Source: JBEBVQ01 sp964527735
GTDB taxonomy: Bacteria > Bacteroidota > Bacteroidia > Chitinophagales > Chitinophagaceae
Direction: 5' to 3'
Length of the DNA: 64,000 nt
Assembly: GCA_964527735.1 (NCBI GenBank)
Contig: CAZGPG010000013.1
Span: forward strand, 1 to 64,000
Position numbers and translations under genes: made by a program. Under the pieces are notes generated by a model. The model was not told where the DNA came from. It worked only from the letters and a program-made list of their open reading frames with translations, and ran no database searches. Below, piece after piece: positions 35,550-44,019 of the stretch (positions within the stretch are counted from its first letter, which is position 1; each line of letters opens with the position of its first letter).

Positions 35550-36704
35550 ATGCAGTTGTACGAAGTAAAAACCGCCGCGGACAAACAGTTGTTTCTAAAC
35601 GTTCCGGCGGATATTTACCGGAATGACCCGAACTGGATCCGCCCCCTGGATAAAGACATTGAGCATGTTTTTGATCCGGAGAAAAACAAATTCTTCAAAA
35701 AAGGAACCTGCAAACGCTGGGTGCTGAAAGACGCTCAGGGTAAGGCGATCGGCAGGGTCGCCGCTTTCGTGAACCGGCAATATAAAAATGACCAGCCTAC
35801 CGGTGGTATCGGCTTTTTCGAATGTATCAATGACCAGCAGGCCGCCAACTTTATCTTTGACCATTGCAGGGAATGGCTGCAGCAGCAGGGCATGGAGGCT
35901 ATGGACGGTCCCATCAACTTCGGCGAACGCGACAAATGGTGGGGACTGCAGGTGGAAGGATTCCAGGAGCCACTGTACTGCATGAACTACAATCCACCTT
36001 ACTACCAGGCGTTGTTCGAAAATTACGGTTTTAAGGTTTATTTCGACCAGGTATGCTTTGCCATGAAAGTAGATACCCGGCTGCAGAATAAATTTTACGA
36101 ACGCCATGCGATAATTGCACAGGATCCGGGCTTTAAAGCAGTACATATCCGTAAAAATGAACTGGCGCGTTTTGCCAAAGATTTTACATACGTCTATAAT
36201 AAAGCCTGGGCCAGTCACGGTGGTGGAAAAACACTCGAGGAACGTACCGTCCGGAAAATGTTTAACACGATGAAGCCCGTTTTGGATGAGCATATTACCT
36301 GGTTTACTTATTATAACGATGAGCCCGTTGCCATGTGGATCAATCTGCCGGATCTGAACCAGTATTTCAAACACCTGAATGGGAAATTTGACCTGCTCCG
36401 GAAGCTGAAGTTTCTCTGGCTTAAACAGAGAGGCGCCTGCAGCCGCTTTGTGGGCATCGCATTCGGGATTATACCGGAGTTCCAGGGCAGGGGGGTGGAT
36501 GCGTTCATGATCGTCGAAGCGGCTAAGATCATACAGCGGAGGATGAAATATAAGGATTATGAATTGCAGTGGATCGGCGATTTCAATCCTAAAATGATGA
36601 ATATCGCAGAAAGCCTGGGTACGCACCGCAGCCGGAAACTATGCACGTACCGCTACCTCTTTGACCGGGAAAAGGAATTCAAACGTCATGGATTGTTAGG
36701 ATAG
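35550..36704 (+). CDS. GNAT-like N-acetyltransferase, conserved Bacteroidota protein
   Basis: 384 residues, cytosolic, with two GNAT-like halves. The C-terminal half has the acyl-CoA loop-like GIIPEFQGRGVDAFMI preceding the ADIVQAAK-like VEAAKIIQ helix, and ends with a W-I-G-D-F-N-P-K-M motif and conserved arginines. The N-terminal half opens with an LF-VPA-YR-D-WI-PL segment. Substrate unknown. Confidence 0.8.
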   Translation: MQLYEVKTAADKQLFLNVPADIYRNDPNWIRPLDKDIEHVFDPEKNKFFKKGTCKRWVLKDAQGKAIGRVAAFVNRQYKNDQPTGGIGFFECINDQQAANFIFDHCREWLQQQGMEAMDGPINFGERDKWWGLQVEGFQEPLYCMNYNPPYYQALFENYGFKVYFDQVCFAMKVDTRLQNKFYERHAIIAQDPGFKAVHIRKNELARFAKDFTYVYNKAWASHGGGKTLEERTVRKMFNTMKPVLDEHITWFTYYNDEPVAMWINLPDLNQYFKHLNGKFDLLRKLKFLWLKQRGACSRFVGIAFGIIPEFQGRGVDAFMIVEAAKIIQRRMKYKDYELQWIGDFNPKMMNIAESLGTHRSRKLCTYRYLFDREKEFKRHGLLG

Positions 36705-36708
36705 ATCA

Positions 36709-37572
36709 TCAGACATTCCCTTGTAAACATTCGAATAGCCGGATCACTTCCACCGCCTCTTTTACATCGTGCACACGCAAAATGGAAGCGCCTTGCTGTA
36801 ATGCTGCCATATGCAGCGCTGTCGTGCCATTTAGTGCTGCTTCTGGTGTAATGCCCAGTGTGCGGCAGATCATAGATTTTCGTGAAATGCCGGCCAGTAC
36901 CGGTCTGCCGGTTATCCGCAGGGTATGCAGCCCGCGGAGCAAAGCAAAATTGTGCGAATCTGTTTTCCCGAATCCGAATCCCGGGTCGATAATGATATCA
37001 TGGATGCCGGCCGCGGCGGCCGCCTGGCAAGCTTCGGAGAGATATTGCAGCACTTCCTGTACCACATCCCCGTATTGCGGATTATCCTGCATTGTTTGCG
37101 GTGTTCCCTGCATGTGCATGGCGATATAAGGAACCTTCAATGCGGCAACTGCAGACAGCATTTCATGATCAAGCACACCGGCGCTGATATCGTTCACGAT
37201 CAGCGCTCCCGCGGCGACTGCTGCGCGGGCCACCGCAGCATGGTAAGTATCTGCAGAGATCCAGGTATCCGGGAAGCGCGCATGCAGCGCCTCGATCACC
37301 GGTACCACACGGTCTGTTTCTTCCGCCACAGATACCGGTACTGCTCCTGGACGGGTAGATACTCCTCCTACATCGAGGATGATCGCCCCCTCTCTGATCA
37401 TCTGCTCTGCTTGCCCCAGCATCCCGGGAATACTGTTGTTCTTTCCGCGGGTGTAAAAGCTGTCGGGGGTTACATTCAGAATGCCCATTACTATAGGGCG
37501 TGACAGGTCCAGCAGCCGTCCCCGGCTTTGTAAAGTGGTTTGTACCGGTAAAAGTGTATTTTTGAAACCCAT
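36709..37572 (-). CDS. folP: dihydropteroate synthase
   Basis: 287 residues. Condenses 6-hydroxymethyl-dihydropterin pyrophosphate with p-aminobenzoate in folate synthesis; the sulfonamide target. Motifs: MGILNVTPDSFY, ILDVGGVSTRPGA, ISADTYHAAVA, VNDISAG, and IIDPGFGFGK. The start at 37572 is chosen because the family begins shortly before the MGILNVTP segment; the open frame continues upstream to 37968 but that part is antisense to the neighbouring gene. Confidence 0.95.
   Translation of the reverse strand: MGFKNTLLPVQTTLQSRGRLLDLSRPIVMGILNVTPDSFYTRGKNNSIPGMLGQAEQMIREGAIILDVGGVSTRPGAVPVSVAEETDRVVPVIEALHARFPDTWISADTYHAAVARAAVAAGALIVNDISAGVLDHEMLSAVAALKVPYIAMHMQGTPQTMQDNPQYGDVVQEVLQYLSEACQAAAAAGIHDIIIDPGFGFGKTDSHNFALLRGLHTLRITGRPVLAGISRKSMICRTLGITPEAALNGTTALHMAALQQGASILRVHDVKEAVEVIRLFECLQGNV
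37557..37564 (+). promoter_or_regulatory. -7 box of the DUF1599 gene, inside folP 5' end
   Basis: TATTTTTG is an exact TAnnTTTG match on the plus strand, located within the first codons of the leftward folP and about 54 bases before the chosen DUF1599 start. Confidence 0.5.
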
Positions 37573-37617
37573 AACAGGATCATGATGCTTCATGCCGTAG
37601 ATAATTATCCCGTAAAG

Positions 37618-38175
37618 ATGCAAAATACCAGCGAACAATACCGGCAGGTTATTAATACATGCCGGGAGCTTTACCTGAAAAAAACAGCCGATTACGGCAC
37701 TTCCTGGCGGGTGCTCCGTCCTGTGTCTATCGTTGACCAGATATATATAAAAGCCTGGCGTATCCGGCAGATACAGGAAAAGCAGGTACAGATGATAGGC
37801 GACAGTATCGGAAGTGAATTTACAGGCATCGTAAATTATGGTATCATCGCGCTGATCCAGTTTTCTGCGCCGGCAGATATGCCTCAGGAGCTGCCGGTGG
37901 AAGATGCCCGTGGCTGGTACGACTGTATGGCGGGAGAGATCGAAGAGCTGATGCTGCAGAAAAATCATGATTACGGAGAAGCCTGGCGTGATATGTCGCA
38001 GGAGTCATTTGCCGACCTGATCCTGGTGAAGCTCCTGCGCATCAAACAGATCCTGGCCAACGACGGGCAGACTTCTGTATCCGAAGGCATGGATGCCAAT
38101 TTCAGAGATATTGTGAACTATGCTATTTTCGCATTGATCAAAATAGAAGAAGCACGTAATTTTAATCAGGGTTAA
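37618..38175 (+). CDS. DUF1599 (Nmad1) protein with two tandem copies of the domain
   Basis: 185 residues from the ATG at 37618, the start used by relatives (MQNTSEQYRQ); an in-frame ATG at 37582 also exists. Two homologous halves are visible: CRELYLKKTADYGTSWRVLR...EFTGIVNYGIIALI (residues about 11-78) and EELMLQKNHDYGEAWRDMS...NFRDIVNYAIFALI (about 102-179). The family is described as nucleotide-modification associated; its role in a chromosome like this is not established. Divergent from folP and followed by the DoxX-like gene. Confidence 0.85.
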   Translation: MQNTSEQYRQVINTCRELYLKKTADYGTSWRVLRPVSIVDQIYIKAWRIRQIQEKQVQMIGDSIGSEFTGIVNYGIIALIQFSAPADMPQELPVEDARGWYDCMAGEIEELMLQKNHDYGEAWRDMSQESFADLILVKLLRIKQILANDGQTSVSEGMDANFRDIVNYAIFALIKIEEARNFNQG

Positions 38176-38210
38176 TTTATTTATTCCAGAAACATTCTAA
38201 ACAAAAAAAC

Positions 38211-39341
38211 ATGAAATACCTGCTTTGGTTAGTGAGGATCATTGTTGGCGTATTGTTCATCTTTTCCGGTCTGATCAAGGCCAATGACCCGCTGGGGCTA
38301 AGCTATAAGATGGACGAGTTCTTTGAAGTATGGCATATGTACTGGATGATGCCTTACTCGCTGGCGCTCTCCGTGACTATGATCGCTTTTGAGATTATTG
38401 CCGGCGTGGCGCTGCTTGTAGGATACGGCTTCCGCATTTTCTCATTCCTGCTGTTGCTGCTCACTGCTTTCTTTACGTTCCTTACTGCATACGTATACCT
38501 GACAGACAAAATCAAGGATTGCGGCTGCTTTGGCGATTGCATCAAAATATCCAATGCGGAGACTTTCTGGAAAGATGTAATGCTACTTGTGCTGGTGCTG
38601 TTCCTGTTTATGCTCCGCAGGCGGATCAAACCCGTATTCAGCGGATATCCCAGCACAGCTATTATCATTATCAGCGGGTTTTTCGCCTTCGGTATGCAGT
38701 GGTGGTCGCTGGAGCATTTGCCATTTTACGATTGCCTTCCTTATAAAGCAGGGAATAATCTTTGGGAAAAAACACATTTGCCGCCCGGTTCCGAACCGGC
38801 GGTATATGAGACGATCCTTACTTACGAGAAGGACGGGGTGCAGAAAGATTTTACCATGCAGAATTATCCCTGGGAAGATACTACCTGGAAGTATGTAGAT
38901 ACAAAAACGAAGCTGATCAAAGAAGCTACGGGCGAGATTGCCATCAAAGACTTCAGCATTACGGATTATGACGGTAACGATCATGCCGCCAATATCCTCC
39001 AGGCTGAGGGGTATGTTTTTTTGTTTTTCGTGCGTAATACAGACAAGGTAAGAACGGATAATATGGCACGGCTTAAGCAGCTCGCCGACCAGGCCGAAAC
39101 ATACGATATACCGACTTATATCCTTTCTTCCGATAACCAGGAACGCACGATGGCATTCCTGCAAAAGCATAACCTGGTGAAGTTCCCGGCATTCGCTGTT
39201 GACGGAACGGCCAGCAAGACCGCCATGCGCAGCAATCCGGGGCTGATGTTGCTGCACAACGGGACGGTACAGGAGAAATGGAGCTTCCGTGATTATCCGG
39301 AAAGCGCTATACTTAACAGTGGAAAGCTGGAATTAAAATAA
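38211..39341 (+). CDS. DoxX/BT_3928-family membrane protein with C-terminal thioredoxin-like part
   Basis: 376 residues. Four N-terminal membrane helices carry a DoxX-like fold (RIIVGVLFIFSGLIKANDP, ALSVTMIAFEIIAGVALL) with the cysteine motif DCGCFGDC. A further helix near residue 160 precedes an extramembrane domain resembling thioredoxin-like proteins (FFVRNTDKVRTDN, PTYILSSDNQERT) without a CXXC. Its physiological partner is unknown. It lies 35 bases after the DUF1599 gene and only four bases before the permease gene, so they are probably one operon. Confidence 0.85.
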   Translation: MKYLLWLVRIIVGVLFIFSGLIKANDPLGLSYKMDEFFEVWHMYWMMPYSLALSVTMIAFEIIAGVALLVGYGFRIFSFLLLLLTAFFTFLTAYVYLTDKIKDCGCFGDCIKISNAETFWKDVMLLVLVLFLFMLRRRIKPVFSGYPSTAIIIISGFFAFGMQWWSLEHLPFYDCLPYKAGNNLWEKTHLPPGSEPAVYETILTYEKDGVQKDFTMQNYPWEDTTWKYVDTKTKLIKEATGEIAIKDFSITDYDGNDHAANILQAEGYVFLFFVRNTDKVRTDNMARLKQLADQAETYDIPTYILSSDNQERTMAFLQKHNLVKFPAFAVDGTASKTAMRSNPGLMLLHNGTVQEKWSFRDYPESAILNSGKLELK

Positions 39342-39345
39342 TCTC

Positions 39346-40401
39346 TTGCTACGCTACCTGGCACGGCGAATACGATACAGCATTCTGGTGTTGCTGGGCG
39401 TTATAACTGTTGTTTTTTTTCTTTTTAATGTAATGCCCGCAGACCCTGCCCGTTTAACAATGGGGCAGCGGAGCGATCTGGCTTCCATAGAGAATGCACG
39501 TAAGGAGCTTAACCTTGATAAGCCACTCTGGAAAAGGTATGTATTGTACCTGAATGACCTCTCTCCCGTGGGGCTGCATGCAAAAGCCGATCGGGAGAAA
39601 TACAGGCATATACCGTTGGTAAGCCTGTCGCAGCAAAAAGAGCTTGGATTGAAATGGCCGTACGCCGGCAGATCGTACCGCACCAAACGTGAAGTGAATA
39701 CCGTACTGGCAGAGGCGCTTCCCGGCACGATCATCCTGGCGCTCTCTGCCATGGCCCTGGCGACGATAGGTGGTATTTTGCTCGGTATATTAGCAGCGCT
39801 GAAAAAAGATACATGGCTCGATACTTCTGCCATAGTGGCCAGCGTAGCGGGCATCTCATTGCCTTCATTTTTTGCCGGTTTGCTTATTGCCTATATTTTC
39901 GGCTACCTGCTGCATTCTTTTACCGGTCTCAACATGACCGGGAGCCTCTGGGAGTATGATGCGTTCTCAGGCAGGAGGCTTGCATTGCATAACCTGGTTT
40001 TGCCTGCATTTGCACTGGGTATCCGCCCGCTTGCAATTATCACGCAGCTTACCCGGAGCGCTTTGCTGGATGCGCTTTCACAGGATTATATACGCACCGC
40101 CTATGCGAAGGGGCTGGGTAAGGCACGGGTCGTTTTCCGCCATGCGCTGCCCAATGCGCTCAACCCTGTTGTTACTGCTGTTTCCGGCTGGCTGGCAGAG
40201 TTGCTGGCTGGTTCCTTTTTCATCGAGTATATATTTAACTGGAAGGGGGTGGGGAAGATCACAGTGGACGCGCTCGATAAATTTGACTTTCCGCTCGTGA
40301 TGGGATCTGTGTTGCTCACGTCATTTATTTTCATTACGATCAATCTCCTTACTGATTTCCTCTATGGCTGGCTTGACCCCAGGATAAAGCATAGGAAATA
40401 A
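39346..40401 (+). CDS. ABC transporter permease of OppB/DppB type
   Basis: 351 residues, six predicted membrane helices. Typical are the N-terminal RYLARRIRYSILVLLGVITVVFFLF, the large periplasmic loop, and the cytoplasmic EAA-like loop TAYAKGLGKARVVFRHALPNALNPVVT. The TTG at 39346 is the only start before that helix and follows the previous stop by four bases. Oligopeptide systems need a second permease, ATPases and a binding protein; none are adjacent, so partners must lie elsewhere. Confidence 0.9.
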   Translation: MLRYLARRIRYSILVLLGVITVVFFLFNVMPADPARLTMGQRSDLASIENARKELNLDKPLWKRYVLYLNDLSPVGLHAKADREKYRHIPLVSLSQQKELGLKWPYAGRSYRTKREVNTVLAEALPGTIILALSAMALATIGGILLGILAALKKDTWLDTSAIVASVAGISLPSFFAGLLIAYIFGYLLHSFTGLNMTGSLWEYDAFSGRRLALHNLVLPAFALGIRPLAIITQLTRSALLDALSQDYIRTAYAKGLGKARVVFRHALPNALNPVVTAVSGWLAELLAGSFFIEYIFNWKGVGKITVDALDKFDFPLVMGSVLLTSFIFITINLLTDFLYGWLDPRIKHRK

Positions 40402-40431
40402 ATCCCGTACCTTTGGGTACATTCTGATATT

Positions 40432-40992
40432 ATGGATTTTACCGGTTATATTGCCTGCTTCGAAAGCATACTTAAGCAGACTACGCCGCCCCCGCCATAC
40501 GATAATCCTGACTATATGGATTATACCAGGCTCAACTGGTCGCGTATGCAGCGCTGGCTGAAGACCGCCGTAATCTCACCTGCCCTGTATGAGGCGCTTG
40601 CAGAAGGTAAAGATCGTCCGATGCAGTGGATTGTTATTACAGAACCCTGGTGCGGAGATGCTGCACATATCGTTCCGTTCCTCCATCTTGCGACAGTGTC
40701 TCATCCACATATTTCAGTAAACTATGAGCTCAGAGATGCGGAACCCTTTCGTATCAACGATTATCTGACCAATGGTTCGAAATCTATTCCCAAACTGGTT
40801 ATACAGGATGCCCGGGGCAATGACCTGGCAACATGGGGCCCCCGTCCTGCTGCCTGCCAGGAATTATATAATGGACTGACAGCCCGCAAAGCAGATTTTG
40901 AAACCCTCAAAACAGAGTTGCAGCATTGGTATAACAAGGATAAAGGTGTGGAGCTGCAAAAAGAACTTACGATGCTGGTCCGGAATATCTGA
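40432..40992 (+). CDS. thioredoxin-family protein
   Basis: 186 residues, cytosolic. The redox region reads TEPWCGDAAHIVPF, with only the first cysteine of the usual CXXC. The following strand-helix pattern (ISVNYELRDAEPFRINDYL, SIPKLVI with the cis-proline) fits the thioredoxin fold. Proteins of this WCGDA type are common in Bacteroidota. It is 30 bases after the permease gene. Confidence 0.85.
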   Translation: MDFTGYIACFESILKQTTPPPPYDNPDYMDYTRLNWSRMQRWLKTAVISPALYEALAEGKDRPMQWIVITEPWCGDAAHIVPFLHLATVSHPHISVNYELRDAEPFRINDYLTNGSKSIPKLVIQDARGNDLATWGPRPAACQELYNGLTARKADFETLKTELQHWYNKDKGVELQKELTMLVRNI

Positions 40993-41051
40993 TTAGCGCT
41001 ACTGTTGCCTTAATGCCCTCAATGCTGAAGAGATAGACTTAAGGGAAGGGA

Positions 41052-41690
41052 CTAGTATTTCTTCCGGAAATCCCCCCGCTTCCAGGCCTCAAAAAACTCC
41101 GCCCAGGCAAGCGGGTTCATGACCGTGATCGGGCGTACCTGACCGTAATAATAAGCCTGTTGCGCCTGGATATTCTGATAAACAGCCTGGCTTTCCCGGC
41201 CATCACGGGGTAATGTGTAAGCCAAGGCCCGGAGTGCGAGCGCATTGGTGTTTTTCCGCGCAATTTCATACTTGTCGTCAGGGATGCGCCAGTGTCTGAA
41301 GGCATAGTCAAATTCTTCTTTCGAAGGTACCGGGCGGATGATGGTTTCCGGCAGGTAGAACGTATCCTGTACCATCAATTGAATCATGCTGAAATAAGTC
41401 CCCTTCAGATGCTCCGGAACAGCATATTCCTTACCCCGGAAGCCCAGGGCTGAAAATTGCAGCGTATCTCCCTTTTGCACAACAATAGAGAATACGCCTA
41501 CATCACTGGCATATACTCCACGGTTTTTATTTTTCACAATAACAGTCACATTGGGTACTGCCCGGAGACTGTCTGCAGTCATGATAACGCCGTTTATCTG
41601 TACAATATCATCCTGTGATATCTGTGCCTGTGCCTGCTGCAACATGCCAAAGCAGAAAAATAACAGGCCATATGTGCAATATCTCATCAT
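41052..41690 (-). CDS. secreted carboxypeptidase-regulatory-like domain protein
   Basis: 212 residues. A signal peptide (cut near AQAQ) is followed by one CarboxypepD_reg-like beta-sandwich (VQINGVIMTADSLRAVPNVTV, RGVYASDVGVFSIVVQKGDTLQFSALGF) and a short tail. Such modules are attached to TonB-dependent receptors or stand alone as here. Start at 41690 or 41687; the promoter box at 41700 excludes the longer frame. Confidence 0.8.
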   Translation of the reverse strand: MMRYCTYGLLFFCFGMLQQAQAQISQDDIVQINGVIMTADSLRAVPNVTVIVKNKNRGVYASDVGVFSIVVQKGDTLQFSALGFRGKEYAVPEHLKGTYFSMIQLMVQDTFYLPETIIRPVPSKEEFDYAFRHWRIPDDKYEIARKNTNALALRALAYTLPRDGRESQAVYQNIQAQQAYYYGQVRPITVMNPLAWAEFFEAWKRGDFRKKY

Positions 41691-41699
41691 GTATAGGTA

Positions 41700-41727
41700 C
41701 AAAGATAAGTGTAAAGAGCCATCCATC
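41700..41727 (-). promoter_or_regulatory. promoter of the secreted CarboxypepD_reg-like gene
   Basis: TATCTTTG (41700-41707, minus strand) is an exact -7 box, with TTG about 19 bases upstream. It lies nine bases before the start codon. Confidence 0.6.
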
Positions 41728-41792
41728 AATGTTTCCAGTTAGCCTATTGATAAGTATGATAGCAATTATGCACAAAGAAAGCCGGCATAACG

Positions 41793-41800
41793 TACTTTTG
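41793..41800 (+). promoter_or_regulatory. -7 box of the Mrp gene
   Basis: TACTTTTG, an exact TAnnTTTG match, 33 bases before the ATG at 41834; it also shows that longer frames upstream are not used. Confidence 0.6.
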
Positions 41801-41833
41801 TGGTTATTGCCAGGCATTTTAACAAAGGTTTAC

Positions 41834-42934
41834 ATGATAACAAAAGAAGCGGTACTAACAGCGTTGAGTAATGTGCAGGAGCCCGATCTGGGCAAAGATC
41901 TTGTGACGCTGAATATGGTGCGCGATATAGAAATTGAGGGTAAGAATGTTTCATTTACGGTGGTGCTCACCACACCCGCCTGTCCGTTGAAGGAAATGAT
42001 CGAACGGGCGTGCATCAACGCCATCCGGCTGTTGGTAGACAAAGAAGCAGTGGTGACTGTGCATATGACTGCACGGGTGAACAGCAACCGTCAGGATAAT
42101 AAATCGGTGCTGCCCGGTGTGAAAAATATTATTGTAGTGGCATCGGGAAAGGGCGGGGTCGGCAAATCTACCGTTTCCGTTAATCTGGCTCTGGCGCTTG
42201 CTCAGGAAGGCGCCAGCGTGGGACTGATGGATGCTGACATCTATGGTCCTTCAGTGCCGATGATGCTGGGTATCCGTGACGAGCGGCCGAGAATGATGGA
42301 CGATGGCGGGAAAGGCAAGATCGTACCGATAGAGCGCTACGGCATCAAAGCTATGTCGATAGGGTTGCTGATCGATGAGAAGCAGGCAGTGATCTGGCGC
42401 GGACCGATGGCCAGCTCCGCAATACGGCAGTTTATTACAGATGTGCACTGGGGAGACCTCGATTATCTCATTATTGACCTCCCGCCAGGTACAGGCGATG
42501 TACACCTCACGCTGGTGCAAACCATCCCGGTGACCGGTGCAGTGATCGTAACCACACCACAGCCCGTAGCCGCAGCAGATGCGCGAAAGGCAATTATGAT
42601 GCTGAAGCAGCAGCAGATCAATGTGCCGATACTGGGCATCGTGGAAAACATGGCTTACTTTACCCCCGGAGAATTGCCGGACAACAAATACTATATATTT
42701 GGTAAAGGTGGTGGTCAGGTGCTTGCTGAGCAGTTTGAGCTGCCCTTTCTGGGAGAAATACCGATCGTACAAAGTATCCGGGAAGGCGGCGACAGAGGCA
42801 TACCCGCAGTGCTCAATGACGAGCCGGTTTCCCGTGCCGCTTTCATGACGCTTGCACAGAATACGGCCCGCAATGTCGCCATTCGCAATGCCAACCTCGA
42901 GCCGACCAAAGTACTGGAGATAAATCAGGGGTAG
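41834..42934 (+). CDS. Mrp/NBP35-family iron-sulfur carrier ATPase
   Basis: 366 residues. A MIP18-type (DUF59) N-terminal domain (TALSNVQEPDLGKDL, TPACPLKE) precedes the ATPase with deviant Walker A GKGGVGKST, YGPSVPMMLG and the DLPPGTGD motif. In Bacteroidota this family lacks the C-terminal CXXC of E. coli Mrp, and none is seen here (ENMAYFTPGELPDNKYYIFG is at that place). The stop TAG at 42932-42934 is the start of a GTAGGGGCG palindrome. Confidence 0.93.
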   Translation: MITKEAVLTALSNVQEPDLGKDLVTLNMVRDIEIEGKNVSFTVVLTTPACPLKEMIERACINAIRLLVDKEAVVTVHMTARVNSNRQDNKSVLPGVKNIIVVASGKGGVGKSTVSVNLALALAQEGASVGLMDADIYGPSVPMMLGIRDERPRMMDDGGKGKIVPIERYGIKAMSIGLLIDEKQAVIWRGPMASSAIRQFITDVHWGDLDYLIIDLPPGTGDVHLTLVQTIPVTGAVIVTTPQPVAAADARKAIMMLKQQQINVPILGIVENMAYFTPGELPDNKYYIFGKGGGQVLAEQFELPFLGEIPIVQSIREGGDRGIPAVLNDEPVSRAAFMTLAQNTARNVAIRNANLEPTKVLEINQG

Positions 42935-42953
42935 GGGCGGATTGCATTCGCCC
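42931..42953. repeat. GGGGCGAAT-type palindrome supplying the Mrp stop
   Basis: GTAGGGGCGGATTGCATTCG plus CCC is a near-perfect dyad of the same family as 1163-1181. Its GTAG gives the stop of the Mrp gene. Confidence 0.65.
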
Positions 42954-42972
42954 AAAAAGAACTATTCCTGCC

Positions 42973-43827
42973 TTATTGAACCGATACGGCTCTTTCTGCT
43001 GCCGACAGGCTTTGTTGTCGCCTTTGGAATGAATCAAGAGAAATATAAACCTTCTCTGCCGCCGGCAGCATCCGGATCGGATGAAGTTCCGGTAAACGTT
43101 CCGGTTTCTTATTCAGCCAGAAAGAAGACGCCAGGTATTTTTTGTCGGGATAATACACAAAAAGGCAGGTGCTGTCCCTGATCGTTTCGATGATATCAGC
43201 AGAAAGCTCAGACGCTACTGCCGGACAACCCCAGCTTCTGCCAAGGCGATTGTGGACATCTACAAAGCTGTTGCACACATATGCTGCGCCATGCACCACA
43301 ATCCCGCGGTCGAGCGCAGCAGAATTATACCCGTTATCCATCCCGTGCAGGCGCATGGAAAGGCCGTGCTTCCCATCATACGTTTCGCCAGTGACATAAA
43401 AGCCAAGACTGCTCTGATGAGAATTCATCCGGTTGGAAAAAGCTGTGGCAAACGCTTCGCCGGACTTTTGGCCATGCGCTACATAGGTGTTGTATAATAC
43501 CTTGTTCAGGTTAAGATCAATGATCCACAGCCGGTAATCTGCAGAGGAGCGCGAAAAATCGCAAATGCTCAGTATATTGGTAGTACTGCTCAGCTTGCCC
43601 GCATTTTTAAGGTTCAGATATCCGCGGTAAGCCGTGCGGAAGACTTCAAAAGCTACTTCCCGTCCGGGTTCAAAATCAATTTGCCCATACAGTTGAATAA
43701 TATGATCATTCAGCCTGGCCTCGGTAACGTTCATATTACCGGCGGTATTATTGGCGGTCACACCAGAAGGGCTATATGCCGATAAAAGGTACACCAGCAC
43801 ACACAAAATCACGTTCTTCATAATCAA
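42973..43827 (-). CDS. murein L,D-transpeptidase catalytic domain protein
   Basis: 284 residues with a signal peptide, so periplasmic. The YkuD-type catalytic motif appears as IVVHGAAYVCNSF followed by GRSWGCPAV, whose cysteine is the nucleophile; VAHGQKSGEAFATAFSN and SSLGFYVTGETYDGKHG precede it. It would form or exchange cross-links in peptidoglycan. It is convergent to the Mrp gene across a palindrome; nothing adjacent suggests an operon. Confidence 0.87.
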   Translation of the reverse strand: MIMKNVILCVLVYLLSAYSPSGVTANNTAGNMNVTEARLNDHIIQLYGQIDFEPGREVAFEVFRTAYRGYLNLKNAGKLSSTTNILSICDFSRSSADYRLWIIDLNLNKVLYNTYVAHGQKSGEAFATAFSNRMNSHQSSLGFYVTGETYDGKHGLSMRLHGMDNGYNSAALDRGIVVHGAAYVCNSFVDVHNRLGRSWGCPAVASELSADIIETIRDSTCLFVYYPDKKYLASSFWLNKKPERLPELHPIRMLPAAEKVYISLDSFQRRQQSLSAAERAVSVQ

Positions 43828-44019
43828 TACCTCGTCGGATTAAAGGAAACTAAATCATTCAAAGATAAAAAAAACGGATAACATACAGCTCATTATCCAT
43901 TTTGTTTAACCCGGGTTTAACAGCCGTCGTGGAAATGACATTCACTGCGCAAAGCTGGGTTTTTATTTTACTTTAGCATCTGCGTATTAATCATAGCGTT
44001 ATAATCAGACAGCATTAAC

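Noticed and set aside
35595..36626. A 343-residue minus-strand frame
   Set aside because: Fully antisense to a well-supported GNAT-like gene; composition looks like a mirrored frame.
37573..37968. N-terminal extension of folP
   Set aside because: It is antisense to the DUF1599 gene and absent from the family.
41615..41833. N-terminal extension of the Mrp protein
   Set aside because: It crosses two promoter boxes and overlaps the start of the divergent gene; the family starts at the DUF59 domain.
42251..42955. A 234-residue minus-strand frame
   Set aside because: Antisense to the Mrp ATPase domain; no motif.
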